The position numbers were made by a program, and so were the translations under genes. A stretch of DNA of 64,000 nt from Defluviitalea raffinosedens (GTDB taxonomy: Bacteria > Bacillota > Clostridia > Lachnospirales > Defluviitaleaceae), in NCBI RefSeq assembly GCF_016908775.1, contig NZ_JAFBEP010000001.1, positions 124,001-188,000 of the forward strand, given 5' to 3'. Shown here one piece after another: positions 46,349-55,722 of the stretch (its first letter is position 1; every line of letters starts with the position of its first letter). The notes beneath the pieces are model-generated. The model did no database searches. It was not told where the DNA came from and saw nothing but the letters and a program-made list of their open reading frames with translations.

Positions 46349-46670
46349 ATACATTTCTCCCCCTTTTGTATTACGCATTTATTCTCTCTTACTCTGTATA
46401 GTTGATCTCCTTAGATAACACATGAACTTATTACATATTTAAAATTTCCATTCATTTTATTATATTTTATCAAAAGTATTTCGATCCTTAGTCTTAGGCC
46501 TTAATACATTCCTTGTTTACTTGACAAGGGGTGTAACAAACTGTCTCCCATTTAAAGACTAATCTTTTTAGACTACATCAAATACATTTAGTTTTCGTTA
46601 TACAACAAAAACCGCCAAGGTTCTTCCCTTGACGGTTCTTTTGTGCGTAACAAACTTGTTTGTAATAATA
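46349..46670. other. Gene-free stretch between the HD gene and rpsI
   Basis: I see no coding frame with a ribosome binding site here. It contains the rpsI terminator (46606-46643), a short palindrome CCTTGT/ACAAGG near 46510-46530, and probably the HD-gene promoter close to its left end, which I cannot place with confidence. Confidence 0.5.
46606..46643 (-). terminator. Terminator of the rplM-rpsI operon
   Basis: A GC-rich stem (AACCGCCAAGG with CCTTGACGGTT, one wobble) around a short loop, followed by a T-rich stretch on the minus strand. Confidence 0.8.
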
Positions 46671-47063
46671 TTATCTCTTGGAGAATTGAGGAGCTCTTCT
46701 TGCAGCTTTGAGACCGTATTTCTTTCTTTCTTTCATTCTTGGGTCTCTTGTTAAGAAACCTGCTTTTTTAAGAGCTGGTCTAAGTTCAGGATCAGCTTGT
46801 AAAAGTGCTCTTGCAATTCCGTGACGGATTGCACCAGCTTGGCCTGTGAATCCACCACCGTGTACATTTACTAATACATCAAATTTGCTTAATGTTTCAG
46901 TTAATACTAAAGGTTGTTTTGCTATTACCTTTAATGTTTCTAATCCAAAATATTCATCAATATCTCTTTTATTTATTTTAAAGTTTCCATTTCCAGGTAC
47001 CAAATATACTCTTGCAATGGATTTTTTTCTTCTACCTGTTCCATAATATCTTACTTCAGCCAT
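46671..47063 (-). CDS. rpsI: 30S ribosomal protein S9
   Basis: A 130-residue S9 with the [14 protein letters not shown] start, [20 protein letters not shown] and the C-terminal [17 protein letters not shown] tail, which reaches the P-site tRNA. It is 23 bases downstream of rplM, the universal pair. Confidence 0.97.
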   Translation of the reverse strand: MAEVRYYGTGRRKKSIARVYLVPGNGNFKINKRDIDEYFGLETLKVIAKQPLVLTETLSKFDVLVNVHGGGFTGQAGAIRHGIARALLQADPELRPALKKAGFLTRDPRMKERKKYGLKAARRAPQFSKR

Positions 47064-47086
47064 TCAGATATCCTCCCTTCGCTTCC

Positions 47087-47524
47087 TTAAAATTTGATTT
47101 CCAATACTTCTGGTTTTTGAGCTTCATGTTTGTGTTCAGCATCTCTATACACACGAAGTTTTTTAATCATTTGTCTTCCTAAGCTGTTTTTAGGAAGCAT
47201 GCCTTTAACTGCTTGGTAAACAACTTTTTCTGGTTTGGTTGCCATAAGGTCTCTGTATTTTATTTCTCTTAATCCACCAGGATGTCCTGTATGATATCTG
47301 AAATATTTTTGATCCAGTTTCTTTCCTGTTAATTTTACATCTTTTGCGTTGATGATAATTACATGATCTCCAGTATCTACATGGGGTGTATAAATTGGTT
47401 TATGTTTTCCACGAAGAATCTTAGCAACTTCGGAAGCCAAACGTCCTAAAGTCATGTCTTTTGCATCAACAACATACCATTTTCTTTCGATTGTTTCAGC
47501 TTTCGCCATATATGTTGTATTCAT
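47087..47524 (-). CDS. rplM: 50S ribosomal protein L13
   Basis: A 145-residue L13, an early-assembly 23S rRNA binder. Motifs [30 protein letters not shown] and [19 protein letters not shown] are visible. It is the first gene of rplM-rpsI, behind a consensus promoter and a structured leader. Confidence 0.97.
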   Translation of the reverse strand: MNTTYMAKAETIERKWYVVDAKDMTLGRLASEVAKILRGKHKPIYTPHVDTGDHVIIINAKDVKLTGKKLDQKYFRYHTGHPGGLREIKYRDLMATKPEKVVYQAVKGMLPKNSLGRQMIKKLRVYRDAEHKHEAQKPEVLEIKF

Positions 47525-47544
47525 TACATACCCTCCTTAATTCT

Positions 47545-47600
47545 TACAGTGTTCACGTCTCTATTTAAAATCCGGGGCTAAGGGATTTTAAAGTGGCATA
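47545..47600 (-). promoter_or_regulatory. Probable L13 autoregulatory leader RNA
   Basis: In the 5' leader of rplM, TTTAAAATCC (47563-47572) and GGATTTTAAA (47583-47592) form a perfect 10-bp stem with a loop containing TAGCCCC on the transcript, followed by AGAGACGTGAACACTG. This location and layout fit the L13 leader known from Firmicutes, by which L13 represses its own translation. I judge family membership from memory. Confidence 0.5.
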
Positions 47601-47614
47601 ATTACACAAAATTC

Positions 47615-47643
47615 ATTATAGTACATCCACCCTGGCGTGTCAA
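47615..47643 (-). promoter_or_regulatory. Consensus sigma-A promoter for rplM-rpsI
   Basis: Minus strand TTGACA (47638-47643), 17 bases, TATAAT (47615-47620): both hexamers are perfect. The transcript would have a leader of about 80-85 bases. Confidence 0.85.
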
Positions 47644-47674
47644 GGAATATATTTTATTAGAGTTTTTTTCCAAT

Positions 47675-48424
47675 TCATTCTTCATATTGAATTTCTATCA
47701 GCGTCAATCCCTGAGGTGGTGCTGTTTTTCCCGCCAAATTGCGATCTTTGGATAAAATAATCTGTTTTATATCAGAAGGTTCTTTCTTTCCCAAACCTAT
47801 TTCGATTAAAGTTCCTGTCATAATTCGAACCATATTGTACAAAAATCCGTTACCAGTTACTTTAAAAGTCACAAATGGACCTTCTTTCTGGACAGATGCT
47901 CTATAAATCGTCCTCACAGTTGTTTTTGCTGAACCCCCCGTAGAACAAAAAGCAGCAAAATCATGGGTTCCGACAAAGTACTGTGCAGCTTCATGCATTG
48001 CATCGATATCTAAATGAGACGATATAAATGCACTAATCTTTCTATATTGAGGAATAGGAAATCTTCCATTTAAAATCTGATAGTAGTAGGTTTTATTAAT
48101 AGCGCTATAACGTGGATGAAAATCCTCACAAACTTCTTTAGCATCTCTGATCACAATATCTTCCGGAAGAACAGAGTTAAGTGCGTAAGGAATTCTGTCC
48201 TCTGGAATATTCGTGTCTACATGAATTAAGGCTCTCTGCCCCAAAGCATGAACCCCTGTATCTGTTCTGCTGGCTCCAATCACTTTTAGATTTTGTCTGA
48301 AAATCTTGTAGCATGCTTCTTCAATCTTTTCTTGTATGCCCATGCCATTGGGCTGTCGCTGCCATCCGTTATAATTGGTGCCATCATACGCAATGGTAAG
48401 TAAAATATGTTTCAATTTAAACAC
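47675..48424 (-). CDS. truA: tRNA pseudouridine(38-40) synthase
   Basis: TruA converts uridines 38-40 in the tRNA anticodon arm. Of 249 residues, the catalytic Asp lies in GASRTDTGVHALGQ, with LTIAYDGTNYNGWQRQ at the start and NGFLYNMVRIMTGTLIEIG later. The start is assigned to a GTG that follows AAAGGA by 5-6 bases; a longer frame starts 46 codons upstream but would overlap ecfT by 124 bases. It follows ecfT by 14 bases. Confidence 0.94.
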   Translation of the reverse strand: MFKLKHILLTIAYDGTNYNGWQRQPNGMGIQEKIEEACYKIFRQNLKVIGASRTDTGVHALGQRALIHVDTNIPEDRIPYALNSVLPEDIVIRDAKEVCEDFHPRYSAINKTYYYQILNGRFPIPQYRKISAFISSHLDIDAMHEAAQYFVGTHDFAAFCSTGGSAKTTVRTIYRASVQKEGPFVTFKVTGNGFLYNMVRIMTGTLIEIGLGKKEPSDIKQIILSKDRNLAGKTAPPQGLTLIEIQYEE

Positions 48425-48438
48425 ACCATTCCTTTTGA

Positions 48439-49239
48439 TTAAATGAAGCGGATCAAAATCATTGCTGATGTGAAAAAGATCATCACAGCCATCGCAACAT
48501 AATCCCGTTTTTCTATAACGAGCTGCTTCATTCTTGTCCTGTTTTCTCCTCCACGATAGCATCTTGCTTCCATTGCCATAGCCAGCTCATCGGCTCTTCT
48601 GAAAGCTGAAATAAATAGGGGTACTAAAAGAGGAATCAAGCTTTTTGCCCTCTTTACAATGCCGCCGCTTTCAAAGTCTGCTCCCCTTGCCATTTGAGCC
48701 TTCATGATTTTATCTGTTTCTTCTAAAAGAATAGGGATAAATCGAAGTGCAATGGTCATCATCATGGCTATTTCATGAGCAGGAATACCTACTTTTTTAA
48801 ATGGCTTAAGTATACTTTCTATGCCATCCGTTAACTGAATTGGGGATGTCGTAAGGGTCAATATGGATGAGCCAATAATGAGAAAGATTAAACGAAGCGC
48901 CATTAATCCTGCCAGATAGAGCCCTTCTCCGGTTATTCGAAGGCTCTTGTACTGCCAAATGATCGTATCTCCAGGGGTCATAAAAATGTTTAAAGCTACG
49001 GTTATTAAAATAATAACGAAAATTGCCTTTAAGCCTTTTAACATAAACTTGACTGGTACTTTGGATATTGCGATAATACAAGCCAAAAATAGAAATGTCA
49101 GTGCATACCCAATATATCTGTTGGCAATGAATAATGCAATAATAAAGACAAATGTAGATACAATCTTTACCCTTGGATCAAGTCTGTGAATCCATGAATC
49201 CGTTGGGTAATATTGTCCGATGGTAATATCTCTAAGCAT
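48439..49239 (-). CDS. ecfT: ECF transporter transmembrane subunit EcfT
   Basis: A protein of 266 residues with five or so transmembrane helices and the cytoplasmic coupling motif region (AQMARGADFESGGIVKRAKSLIPLLVPLF, given in part; ARG is the first coupling motif). EcfT couples the two ATPases to exchangeable S subunits for vitamin uptake (riboflavin, biotin, cobalamin and so on). No S subunit is encoded within this window. It is 8 bases after ecfA2. Confidence 0.94.
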   Translation of the reverse strand: MLRDITIGQYYPTDSWIHRLDPRVKIVSTFVFIIALFIANRYIGYALTFLFLACIIAISKVPVKFMLKGLKAIFVIILITVALNIFMTPGDTIIWQYKSLRITGEGLYLAGLMALRLIFLIIGSSILTLTTSPIQLTDGIESILKPFKKVGIPAHEIAMMMTIALRFIPILLEETDKIMKAQMARGADFESGGIVKRAKSLIPLLVPLFISAFRRADELAMAMEARCYRGGENRTRMKQLVIEKRDYVAMAVMIFFTSAMILIRFI

Positions 49240-49247
49240 CTTTACAC

Positions 49248-50102
49248 CTACTTCTGTTTTTTCAGTAAGGCAGCTATTTCTCTAGCTCCTTCTTCTACTG
49301 TTAATATATTGGTAGGAACATCGAGCCCTTTTTCCCGCAATGCTTTCATAATGTACATGATCTGGGGGGCTGCAAGCCCCATTTTTTCTAATTGCTCCAC
49401 ATGTTCAAACACACTGTCTGGAGCTCCATCTAGTGCAACGCTTCCCCTATGCATAACGATGATTCGATCAACAAGTTTTGCAATATCCTCCATGCTGTGG
49501 GATACTAAAATAACTGTAATGCCTAAGGATTCATGAAGCATTTGAATTTGCCCAAGTATCTCATCTCTTCCCTTAGGATCAAGTCCTGCCGTAGGCTCGT
49601 CCAAAACCAGGATTTCTGGTTTCATGGCAAGAACTCCGGCAATAGCCACCCTTCTCTTTTGTCCTCCGGAAAGTTCAAAAGGAGATTTCTCATACATTTC
49701 TTCCTTAATTCCTACCATGCTTAAAGCTTCTCTTACTCTATGATCCACTTCATCCTTTGATAATCCCATATTCTCAGGTCCAAAGGATACATCTTTAAAA
49801 ATAGTCATTTCAAAGAGCTGATGTTCCGGATATTGAAAAACAAGGCCTACTTTTTGGCGAATTTCTCTTAAAGATGTATTTGGATCATTAATTTTTTGGC
49901 CAAGAATGGTAATTTCTCCGCTGGTAGGCTTAAGCAGTCCATTGAAATGTTGGATCAGAGTAGATTTACCTGAACCAGTATGCCCGATCAGTCCAACAAA
50001 TTGGCCTTTTTCAATATGAAGATTGATATTATTAAGGGCAACTTTTTCGAAAGGAGTCCCCTGACTATACACATGACTTACTTCTCTAAACTTAATTGCC
50101 AT
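49248..50102 (-). CDS. ecfA2: ECF transporter ATPase EcfA2
   Basis: A protein of 284 residues. Walker [11 protein letters not shown]-loop [13 protein letters not shown], signature [13 protein letters not shown] and Walker [13 protein letters not shown]. It pairs with EcfA1 as a heterodimer driving EcfT. It begins 25 bases before the end of ecfA1 (overlap), a coupling often seen in this operon. Confidence 0.94.
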   Translation of the reverse strand: MAIKFREVSHVYSQGTPFEKVALNNINLHIEKGQFVGLIGHTGSGKSTLIQHFNGLLKPTSGEITILGQKINDPNTSLREIRQKVGLVFQYPEHQLFEMTIFKDVSFGPENMGLSKDEVDHRVREALSMVGIKEEMYEKSPFELSGGQKRRVAIAGVLAMKPEILVLDEPTAGLDPKGRDEILGQIQMLHESLGITVILVSHSMEDIAKLVDRIIVMHRGSVALDGAPDSVFEHVEQLEKMGLAAPQIMYIMKALREKGLDVPTNILTVEEGAREIAALLKKQK

Positions 50103-50941
50103 ATCGCATCCACCACTTCTTCTATCGTAAGTATTTCTGTAGAAATATCTATCCCTTGCTTCTGCATATGATATGCAAGTTCGGTTACCTGAGGAACGTC
50201 TAAGCCTAAATTCTTTAAGGTTTCCACCTGGCTAAATATTTCTCTTGGAGTGCCATCCATTACTATTTTTCCATGATCCATCACCACAACTCTGTCTGCA
50301 TGGATCGCTTCTTCCATATAATGGGTGATATGAATGATGGTTATATTTTCTTCTTTGTTCAAGCGATGAATGGTTTCCATTACTTCTTTACGTCCTACCG
50401 GATCCAGCATCGCCGTCGGCTCGTCCAATATAATGCATTCCGGTCTCATGGCCAGTACACCTGCGATTGCTATTCTTTGCTTTTGACCTCCAGATAGTAA
50501 ATTAGGGGAATGGGTCATATACTCTGTCATTTGAACTGCTGCAAGGGATTCATTAACACGAGTTCTGATTTTTTCTGGTTTCACTCCTAAATTTTCAGGG
50601 CCAAAGGCAACATCTTCTTCCACAATTGCTGCGATAATTTGATTATCGGGATTTTGGAATACCATTCCTGCATTTTGACGAATATTCCACAGGTTCTTTT
50701 CATCTTTTGTATCCATTCCTTTAATCAGAAGTGTTCCTCCTGTAGGATGTAAAATAGCATTTAGATGTTTTGCCAAAGTGGATTTGCCTGAACCGTTATG
50801 ACCCAGTATTACAACAAATTGCCCTTTTTCTATTTCTATATTTAAATCGTCCAGTGCTCTGAATGTATTTTCTATTTCGCCTTTTTCATTCTGGGTAAAA
50901 TATTCATATACAAGCCCTTTCCCAGTTACGATCTTCTCCAT
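50078..50941 (-). CDS. ecfA1: ECF transporter ATPase EcfA1
   Basis: A protein of 287 residues. Walker [11 protein letters not shown]-loop [16 protein letters not shown], signature [13 protein letters not shown], Walker [13 protein letters not shown]. The start is the ATG preceded by GGTGAACAT; an upstream ATG 13 codons earlier lacks a site. It follows rplQ, usual in Firmicutes, but a long palindrome separates them here. Confidence 0.94.
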   Translation of the reverse strand: MEKIVTGKGLVYEYFTQNEKGEIENTFRALDDLNIEIEKGQFVVILGHNGSGKSTLAKHLNAILHPTGGTLLIKGMDTKDEKNLWNIRQNAGMVFQNPDNQIIAAIVEEDVAFGPENLGVKPEKIRTRVNESLAAVQMTEYMTHSPNLLSGGQKQRIAIAGVLAMRPECIILDEPTAMLDPVGRKEVMETIHRLNKEENITIIHITHYMEEAIHADRVVVMDHGKIVMDGTPREIFSQVETLKNLGLDVPQVTELAYHMQKQGIDISTEILTIEEVVDAIWQLSLEK

Positions 50942-50978
50942 ATGTTCACCAGCCTTTGCGCTCAATCTTTCATAACTC

Positions 50979-51018
50979 AAAATTGATTATTCTCATTAAC
51001 AGATGAATAATCAATTTT
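50979..51018. repeat. Palindrome with 14-bp arms between rplQ and ecfA1
   Basis: AAAATTGATTATTC (50979-50992) and GAATAATCAATTTT (51005-51018) are exact inverse complements separated by 12 bases. It lies directly beside a second palindrome and has no terminator T-run on the minus strand. Confidence 0.6.
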
Positions 51019-51036
51019 CAATTATGAACTATACAC

Positions 51037-51072
51037 ATGTAGGGATTAAGAAGAACTTCTTAATCCCTACAT
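51037..51072. repeat. Palindrome with 17-bp arms downstream of rplQ
   Basis: A 17-bp perfect inverted repeat with a two-base centre, including the GC-rich core TAGGGATT. It begins 6 bases after the rplQ stop codon (minus strand). A stem this stable should pause or process the ribosomal transcript, but no U-run follows. It may be a terminator-like 3' end or a processing site between rplQ and ecfA1. Confidence 0.55.
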
Positions 51073-51078
51073 ATATAA

Positions 51079-51609
51079 TTATACTAATTCAATAATTACT
51101 TCTTCAGCACCGTCGCCTTTACGAGGTCCAATTTTAATAATTCTTGTATAACCACCGTTACGGTCTGCATATTTGGGTGCTATATCATTGAATAATTTTT
51201 CAACCATATCCACTTTTTTAGTGTTTCTTCTTTTCTTCACATCGCTAGTTTCTGTTACAGGATATAAAACCTTTAACATTTGTCTTCTAGCATGAAGGCG
51301 GGAAGGATTGTCTTTTTTGATGGTCTTTTCAACTTCATCAAAAACAGTAACTTTCTTACCATTCACTACTTCTTTTACACGTTTTCCATTTGCATCTTTT
51401 CTTGCTACTTTAGATTTAACAGTTACTTCAGTAAAGTTGTCCTTTTCTTTTACAGCAAGGGTGATAAGCTTCTCAGCAATCTTTCTAACTTCTTTTGCTT
51501 TTTGCTCAGTTGTTCTGATTTTGCCATGATATAATAAATTAGTCACTTGGTTTCTCAATAATGCTTTACGCTGAGAAGAAGTGCGTCCTAACTTTCTGTA
51601 TCCAGCCAT
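51079..51609 (-). CDS. rplQ: 50S ribosomal protein L17 (long form)
   Basis: L17 with the conserved start [19 protein letters not shown] and a C-terminal [11 protein letters not shown]...EEVIIELV. At 176 residues it is about 50 longer than the Bacillus protein: an insertion of charged residues ([20 protein letters not shown] and following, residues 65-90) and an added segment before the C-terminal motif. Reading is uninterrupted, so it is a true lineage form. It is the last gene of the alpha operon block. Confidence 0.96.
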   Translation of the reverse strand: MAGYRKLGRTSSQRKALLRNQVTNLLYHGKIRTTEQKAKEVRKIAEKLITLAVKEKDNFTEVTVKSKVARKDANGKRVKEVVNGKKVTVFDEVEKTIKKDNPSRLHARRQMLKVLYPVTETSDVKKRRNTKKVDMVEKLFNDIAPKYADRNGGYTRIIKIGPRKGDGAEEVIIELV

Positions 51610-51642
51610 TGTTCAACCTCCTTTTCGTGAATATCAACAAGT

Positions 51643-52602
51643 TTAGTCATCACTGGGCTTTAAGGAAAATCCTAATTCTGCCAGTTTGTTAAGAACTTCT
51701 TCTAATGATTTGCGTCCTAAATTACGAACTTTCATCATTTCCTCTTCTGTACGGTTAGTAAGATCTTCAACTGTATTGATACCTGCTCGTTTCAAACAGT
51801 TATAAGAACGCACAGACAAATCCAGTTCTTCTATGCTCATTTCCAAGACTTTTTCTTTTTTGTCTTCTTCTTTTTCTACCATTACTTCTACATTTTTTGC
51901 ATTTTCAGACAGATTGATGAACAAATTCAAATGTTCACTTAATACTTTAGCTCCCAGACTAATCGCTTCGTCTGGTTTCTTTGTTCCGTTGGTCCATACT
52001 TCTAGTGTTAACTTGTCATAATCAGTAATTTGACCAACTCTGGTATTTTCAACTGTAAAATTAACCCTTCTTACAGGAGTAAAAATAGAATCAACAGGTA
52101 TTACCCCTATAGGCTGGTCTTTTCTTTTGTTCTTTTCCGCGCTTACATAGCCTCTGCCTTTTATTATGGTCATTTCCATAAATAATTTACTATCAGGTCC
52201 GCCACTTAATGTAGCAATATGAAGATCAGGATTTAAGATCTCTATATCTGAGTCTACCTTAATGTCTGCAGCTGTGACTTCCCCTTCGCCTTCAGCTTCT
52301 ATATAAGCAATCTTAGGTTCATTGCTGTCACTATTGCACTTGATATCTAAGTTTTTAATGTTTAAGATAATCTCAGTTACATCTTCTTTAACTCCAGGAA
52401 TGGTACTGAACTCATGGAGTACATTTTCAATCTTCACACTGCTTACTGCAGCACCCGGGAGAGAAGAAAGGAGTATTCTTCTTAGACTATTTCCAAGTGT
52501 TGTTCCATATCCTCTTTCCAAAGGCTCAACAACGAAACGTCCATATTTTCCATCTTCAGACAGCTCAGCAATTTCAATGCGAGGTTTTTCAAATTCAAAC
52601 AC
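51643..52602 (-). CDS. rpoA: DNA-directed RNA polymerase subunit alpha
   Basis: A protein of 319 residues: assembly domain 1-230 ([16 protein letters not shown] near 36) and the C-terminal DNA-contact domain ([22 protein letters not shown] near 255-276). The start is a GTG preceded by GGAGGG. It lies between rpsD and rplQ in the alpha operon. Confidence 0.97.
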   Translation of the reverse strand: MFEFEKPRIEIAELSEDGKYGRFVVEPLERGYGTTLGNSLRRILLSSLPGAAVSSVKIENVLHEFSTIPGVKEDVTEIILNIKNLDIKCNSDSNEPKIAYIEAEGEGEVTAADIKVDSDIEILNPDLHIATLSGGPDSKLFMEMTIIKGRGYVSAEKNKRKDQPIGVIPVDSIFTPVRRVNFTVENTRVGQITDYDKLTLEVWTNGTKKPDEAISLGAKVLSEHLNLFINLSENAKNVEVMVEKEEDKKEKVLEMSIEELDLSVRSYNCLKRAGINTVEDLTNRTEEEMMKVRNLGRKSLEEVLNKLAELGFSLKPSDD

Positions 52603-52659
52603 CCGATAAACCCTCCTTTTTGGTTTTTAATCATTCTGAGGGTGACAATTAATGCACTA

Positions 52660-53286
52660 TTATTTGGAATATAACTCTACGATAAGTGTTTCTTGAATTT
52701 CCACATCGATTTGATCTCTGTTTGGTACAGAAACAATCTTACCACTTAAGTTATCTTTATCAGCTTCAAGCCATTCGGGTACAAGTCTGGATGCTGTTGT
52801 TTCAACGATATCCTTAAATCTTTGCATGGATTTGGAATCTTCTTTGATTTCAATAACATCTCCAACTTTTACTTGATAAGATGGGATATTTACTCTTTTA
52901 CCATTTACTAAAACATGGTTGTGGCGAACAACTTGTCTAGCTTCTGTTCTTGAACGTCCATATCCTAAGCGATAAATTACATTATCCAATCTTAACTCTA
53001 ATAAACGAAGTAAGTTTTCACCAGTGATTCCAGGAATACGGTCTGCTTCTTCGAAGTAATTTGCAAATTGTGTTTCAAGAACGCCATAAATTCTTTTAGC
53101 TTTTTGTTTTTCACGAAGCTGAAGTCCATATTCAGACAGTTTCTTTCTATTTTGACCATGTTGTCCTGGAGCATAAGGTCTTCTATCTACAGCACATTTG
53201 GGTGAAAAACATCTTTCTCCTTTTAAATACAGCTTCTGCCCTTCTCTACGGCATAGTCTGCATACAGGTCCGATATATCTTGCCAT
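52660..53286 (-). CDS. rpsD: 30S ribosomal protein S4
   Basis: A 208-residue S4 with the zinc-binding N-terminus (CRLC and later CFSPKC), [14 protein letters not shown], and the S4 RNA-binding domain ([23 protein letters not shown] in part). It initiates 30S assembly and in many bacteria represses the alpha operon. All four zinc cysteines are present. Confidence 0.97.
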   Translation of the reverse strand: MARYIGPVCRLCRREGQKLYLKGERCFSPKCAVDRRPYAPGQHGQNRKKLSEYGLQLREKQKAKRIYGVLETQFANYFEEADRIPGITGENLLRLLELRLDNVIYRLGYGRSRTEARQVVRHNHVLVNGKRVNIPSYQVKVGDVIEIKEDSKSMQRFKDIVETTASRLVPEWLEADKDNLSGKIVSVPNRDQIDVEIQETLIVELYSK

Positions 53287-53306
53287 TAAGTCTACACCTC
53301 CTAAAA

Positions 53307-53708
53307 CTAAACTCTTCTACGTTTTGGCGGACGACATCCATTGTGAGGAACTGGAGTTACATCCTTAATCATGGTTACTTCTAATCCTGCTGCTTGAAGC
53401 GCACGAATAGCAGCTTCTCTACCGGATCCAGGACCTTTTACCAAAACTTCTACAGATTTCAAACCGTAATCCATAGCTGCTCTTGCTGCAGTATCTGCTG
53501 CCATTTGAGCTGCATATGGAGTGGATTTTCTTGAACCTCTAAATCCTAATTGACCAGCACTTGCCCATGAAAGAGCATTACCATTGGTATCAGTTAACGT
53601 TACAATTGTATTGTTAAAAGTAGACTGAATATGCGCTTGGCCACGGTCAACATGTTTTTTATCGCGGCGTCTGCGGGTTGTTCCCTTTTTAGCTACTTTC
53701 TTTGCCAT
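53307..53708 (-). CDS. rpsK: 30S ribosomal protein S11
   Basis: A 133-residue S11: [49 protein letters not shown] and the C-terminal [13 protein letters not shown]. Located on the 30S platform near the mRNA 3' end. In the order rpsM-rpsK-rpsD. Confidence 0.97.
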   Translation of the reverse strand: MAKKVAKKGTTRRRRDKKHVDRGQAHIQSTFNNTIVTLTDTNGNALSWASAGQLGFRGSRKSTPYAAQMAADTAARAAMDYGLKSVEVLVKGPGSGREAAIRALQAAGLEVTMIKDVTPVPHNGCRPPKRRRV

Positions 53709-53730
53709 TCTACATAACCTCCTTTATGCC

Positions 53731-54099
53731 TTATTTTTTCTTGTTCGCAACAGTTCTTTTTGGTCCTTTTCTTGTTCTTGCGTTATTCTTAGTGTTTTGT
53801 CCTCTTACAGGAAGACCTTTTCTGTGACGAATTCCTCTATAACATCCGATTTCCATAAGACGTTTAATGTTTAACGCAACTTCTCTACGTAAATCTCCTT
53901 CAACCACATAGGACTTTTCAATGATTTCACGAAGTTTTGCTGCTTCATCGTCTGTTAAATCTCTCACTCTTGTATCAGGATTGATTCCCGCTTCTTTTAA
54001 AATCTTATTTGAAGTAGCGCGACCAATTCCATAAATATAAGTAAGACCGATTTCAACACGCTTATCTCTTGGTAAATCTATACCTGCAATACGTGCCAT
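53731..54099 (-). CDS. rpsM: 30S ribosomal protein S13
   Basis: A 122-residue S13: [41 protein letters not shown], then a basic [18 protein letters not shown] tail that reaches the P-site tRNA. It begins the alpha-operon genes, after an unusually long 194-base gap downstream of rpmJ. Confidence 0.97.
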   Translation of the reverse strand: MARIAGIDLPRDKRVEIGLTYIYGIGRATSNKILKEAGINPDTRVRDLTDDEAAKLREIIEKSYVVEGDLRREVALNIKRLMEIGCYRGIRHRKGLPVRGQNTKNNARTRKGPKRTVANKKK

Positions 54100-54293
54100 A
54101 TAGCTCGTGCACCTCCTACAATCTTCTTTTAATATCTATCTTTTCATATTAATCTTCTATCAGCAATTTTTTCTTACAGCCGCTTATGAGATTATATAAT
54201 AAATTATATAATTTATCAATTATTTTTACTTCTAAATTTATCATTAAGCTTGCCCAAGGATGCTTGCCCCTCGAGCAAGCATATTTTTATACA
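54100..54293 (-). other. Gap upstream of rpsM: possible leader of the alpha operon
   Basis: 194 bases without a gene inside an otherwise tightly spaced superoperon. It contains a hairpin ATGCTTGC (54260-54267) / GCAAGCAT (54275-54282) close to rpmJ and several AT-rich segments. It could hold a promoter or an S4-responsive leader for rpsM-rpsK-rpsD-rpoA-rplQ, but I cannot match a known RNA family. Confidence 0.35.
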
Positions 54294-54407
54294 TTAACCT
54301 TGTTTTTGCTTATGTTTTGGATTTTCGCAAATAACACGAATGCGACCTTTTCTTTTGATTACTTTACATTTTTCGCAAATCGGTTTTACAGAAGGTCTTA
54401 CTTTCAT
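54294..54407 (-). CDS. rpmJ: 50S ribosomal protein L36
   Basis: A protein of 37 residues starting [17 protein letters not shown] and ending [10 protein letters not shown]. Zinc ligands Cys11, Cys14, Cys27 and His32 are intact (the zinc-binding form). It is too short for many ORF finders but is read in full between infA and rpsM, its usual place. Confidence 0.96.
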   Translation of the reverse strand: MKVRPSVKPICEKCKVIKRKGRIRVICENPKHKQKQG

Positions 54408-54434
54408 TTGCTTATCTCCTTTCCTCTGCTCGAC

Positions 54435-54653
54435 TTATTTGGATCTCCAAACAATTCGGCCTTTTGTTAGATCATAGGGAGAAAGTTCAATGGTCACTTT
54501 GTCTCCCGGCAATATGCGAATAAAGTTCATTCGAAGCTTTCCGGAAATGTGTGCCAGCACCTTATGTCCGTTTTCCAGCTCTACTTGGAACATTGCATTG
54601 GGTAACTTTTCTACCACGGTTCCTTCTACTTCTATTACATCACTCTTCGCCAA
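54435..54653 (-). CDS. infA: Translation initiation factor IF-1
   Basis: A 72-residue OB-fold protein: [55 protein letters not shown]. The start is a TTG (giving [11 protein letters not shown] as in other IF-1) with GAGG 9 bases upstream; a 78-residue reading from an ATG does not fit the family. It lies between a KOW protein and rpmJ. Confidence 0.95.
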   Translation of the reverse strand: MAKSDVIEVEGTVVEKLPNAMFQVELENGHKVLAHISGKLRMNFIRILPGDKVTIELSPYDLTKGRIVWRSK

Positions 54654-54657
54654 GGTA

Positions 54658-54951
54658 TCATGCCTCCTCATTTATTGCTTTTGGAGAAGAAGGATAATAA
54701 GATCTTAACGCTTTTCTGATATCAGCATCTTTTAATCCTATACCTTCTTCCAATTTGGTTTTAATATCCTCTATGACATCATGTGTCTTTTGCACGTGCA
54801 TCATTTTTTTCTTCTTTGGTTTTTCCAGTTTTCTCAGATCGCCGTCTACTAAGTATAAATATGGATGTTCTACTTTTACAATAATAAACGGTCTTCCTTT
54901 ATCACGACCTGATTTTGAAAATACAACTTGCCCGATGGTATATTCATTCAT
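54658..54951 (-). CDS. KOW-domain RNA-binding protein
   Basis: A 97-residue KOW protein of the L14e-like type found between map and infA in Firmicutes. The N-terminal KOW motif reads [22 protein letters not shown] (in part), followed by a Lys-rich stretch ([16 protein letters not shown]) and a helical tail. RNA or ribosome binding is likely; the role is not defined. Start: ATG 5 bases after GGAG. Confidence 0.85.
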   Translation of the reverse strand: MNEYTIGQVVFSKSGRDKGRPFIIVKVEHPYLYLVDGDLRKLEKPKKKKMMHVQKTHDVIEDIKTKLEEGIGLKDADIRKALRSYYPSSPKAINEEA

Positions 54952-54972
54952 ATTTACTCCATCCAATCCTTA

Positions 54973-55722
54973 TTACAATTTTGTAAGAATTTCAGGTTCG
55001 CCATCTGTTATAGCAATAGTATGTTCATAATGGGCTGAAAGAGAGCCGTCTCTTGTAACAACTGTATCGTTACTTAAGATTCTTACTTCATAGCTTCCTG
55101 CATTGACCATTGGCTCTATTGCAAGAACCATTCCTTTTTGTAATTTGGGGCCTCGCCCAGGCACCTTATAATTTGGAATCTGAGGTTCTTCGTGTAGTTT
55201 TCGTCCTACTCCATGGCCAACAAGGTCTCGAACAACAGAAAATCCATGAGCCTCAACATACTCTTGTATTGCTGCAGATATTTCATATAAATGATGACCC
55301 GCTTTTGCATATTGGATTCCTTTATAGAAACTTTCTCTCGTAACTTGTATGAGTTTTTTTGTTTCTTCAGGTACTTCTCCAATAGCATGGGTTTTTGCTC
55401 CATCGGCATGAAGTCCATCTAAACATACACCAATATCGATGCCAATGATATCTCCATCTTTTAGCTTAACATCCTTACTGGGGATCCCATGGACGACCTC
55501 TTCATTCACTGATGTACATATAGATGCAGGAAAACCGTATAATCCTTTAAATGAAGGAACAGCACCTTGACTACGAATAAATTCTTCAGCAATCTGATCT
55601 AATTCCAGTGTAGTTATTCCTGGCTTAAGTGCATGGGCAAGGAGTTCGTGTGTTTTTGCTAGAATCAAACCTGCTGACCGAATCTTTTTAACTTCTTCGT
55701 CAGATTTTATTATTATACCCAC
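54973..55722 (-). CDS. map: Type I methionine aminopeptidase
   Basis: MetAP removes the initiator Met from nascent proteins. In 249 residues the five metal ligands are visible: DIGVCLDGLHADGAKT (two Asp), GHGVGRKLHEEP (His), AIEPMVN (Glu) and the final YEHTIAI (Glu region). The start is a GTG that overlaps the adk TAG stop by one base, so translation is coupled. Confidence 0.95.
   Translation of the reverse strand: MGIIIKSDEEVKKIRSAGLILAKTHELLAHALKPGITTLELDQIAEEFIRSQGAVPSFKGLYGFPASICTSVNEEVVHGIPSKDVKLKDGDIIGIDIGVCLDGLHADGAKTHAIGEVPEETKKLIQVTRESFYKGIQYAKAGHHLYEISAAIQEYVEAHGFSVVRDLVGHGVGRKLHEEPQIPNYKVPGRGPKLQKGMVLAIEPMVNAGSYEVRILSNDTVVTRDGSLSAHYEHTIAITDGEPEILTKL

Noticed and set aside
46490-46535. 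TTGACA near 46519 as a promoter
   Set aside because: No acceptable -10 hexamer occurs 15-19 bases downstream on the plus strand and no rightward gene follows.
48425-48562. Longer N-terminus for TruA
   Set aside because: The extra 46 codons overlap ecfT, have unusual Cys/Arg content and no homology to TruA; a GTG with a binding site gives the normal length.
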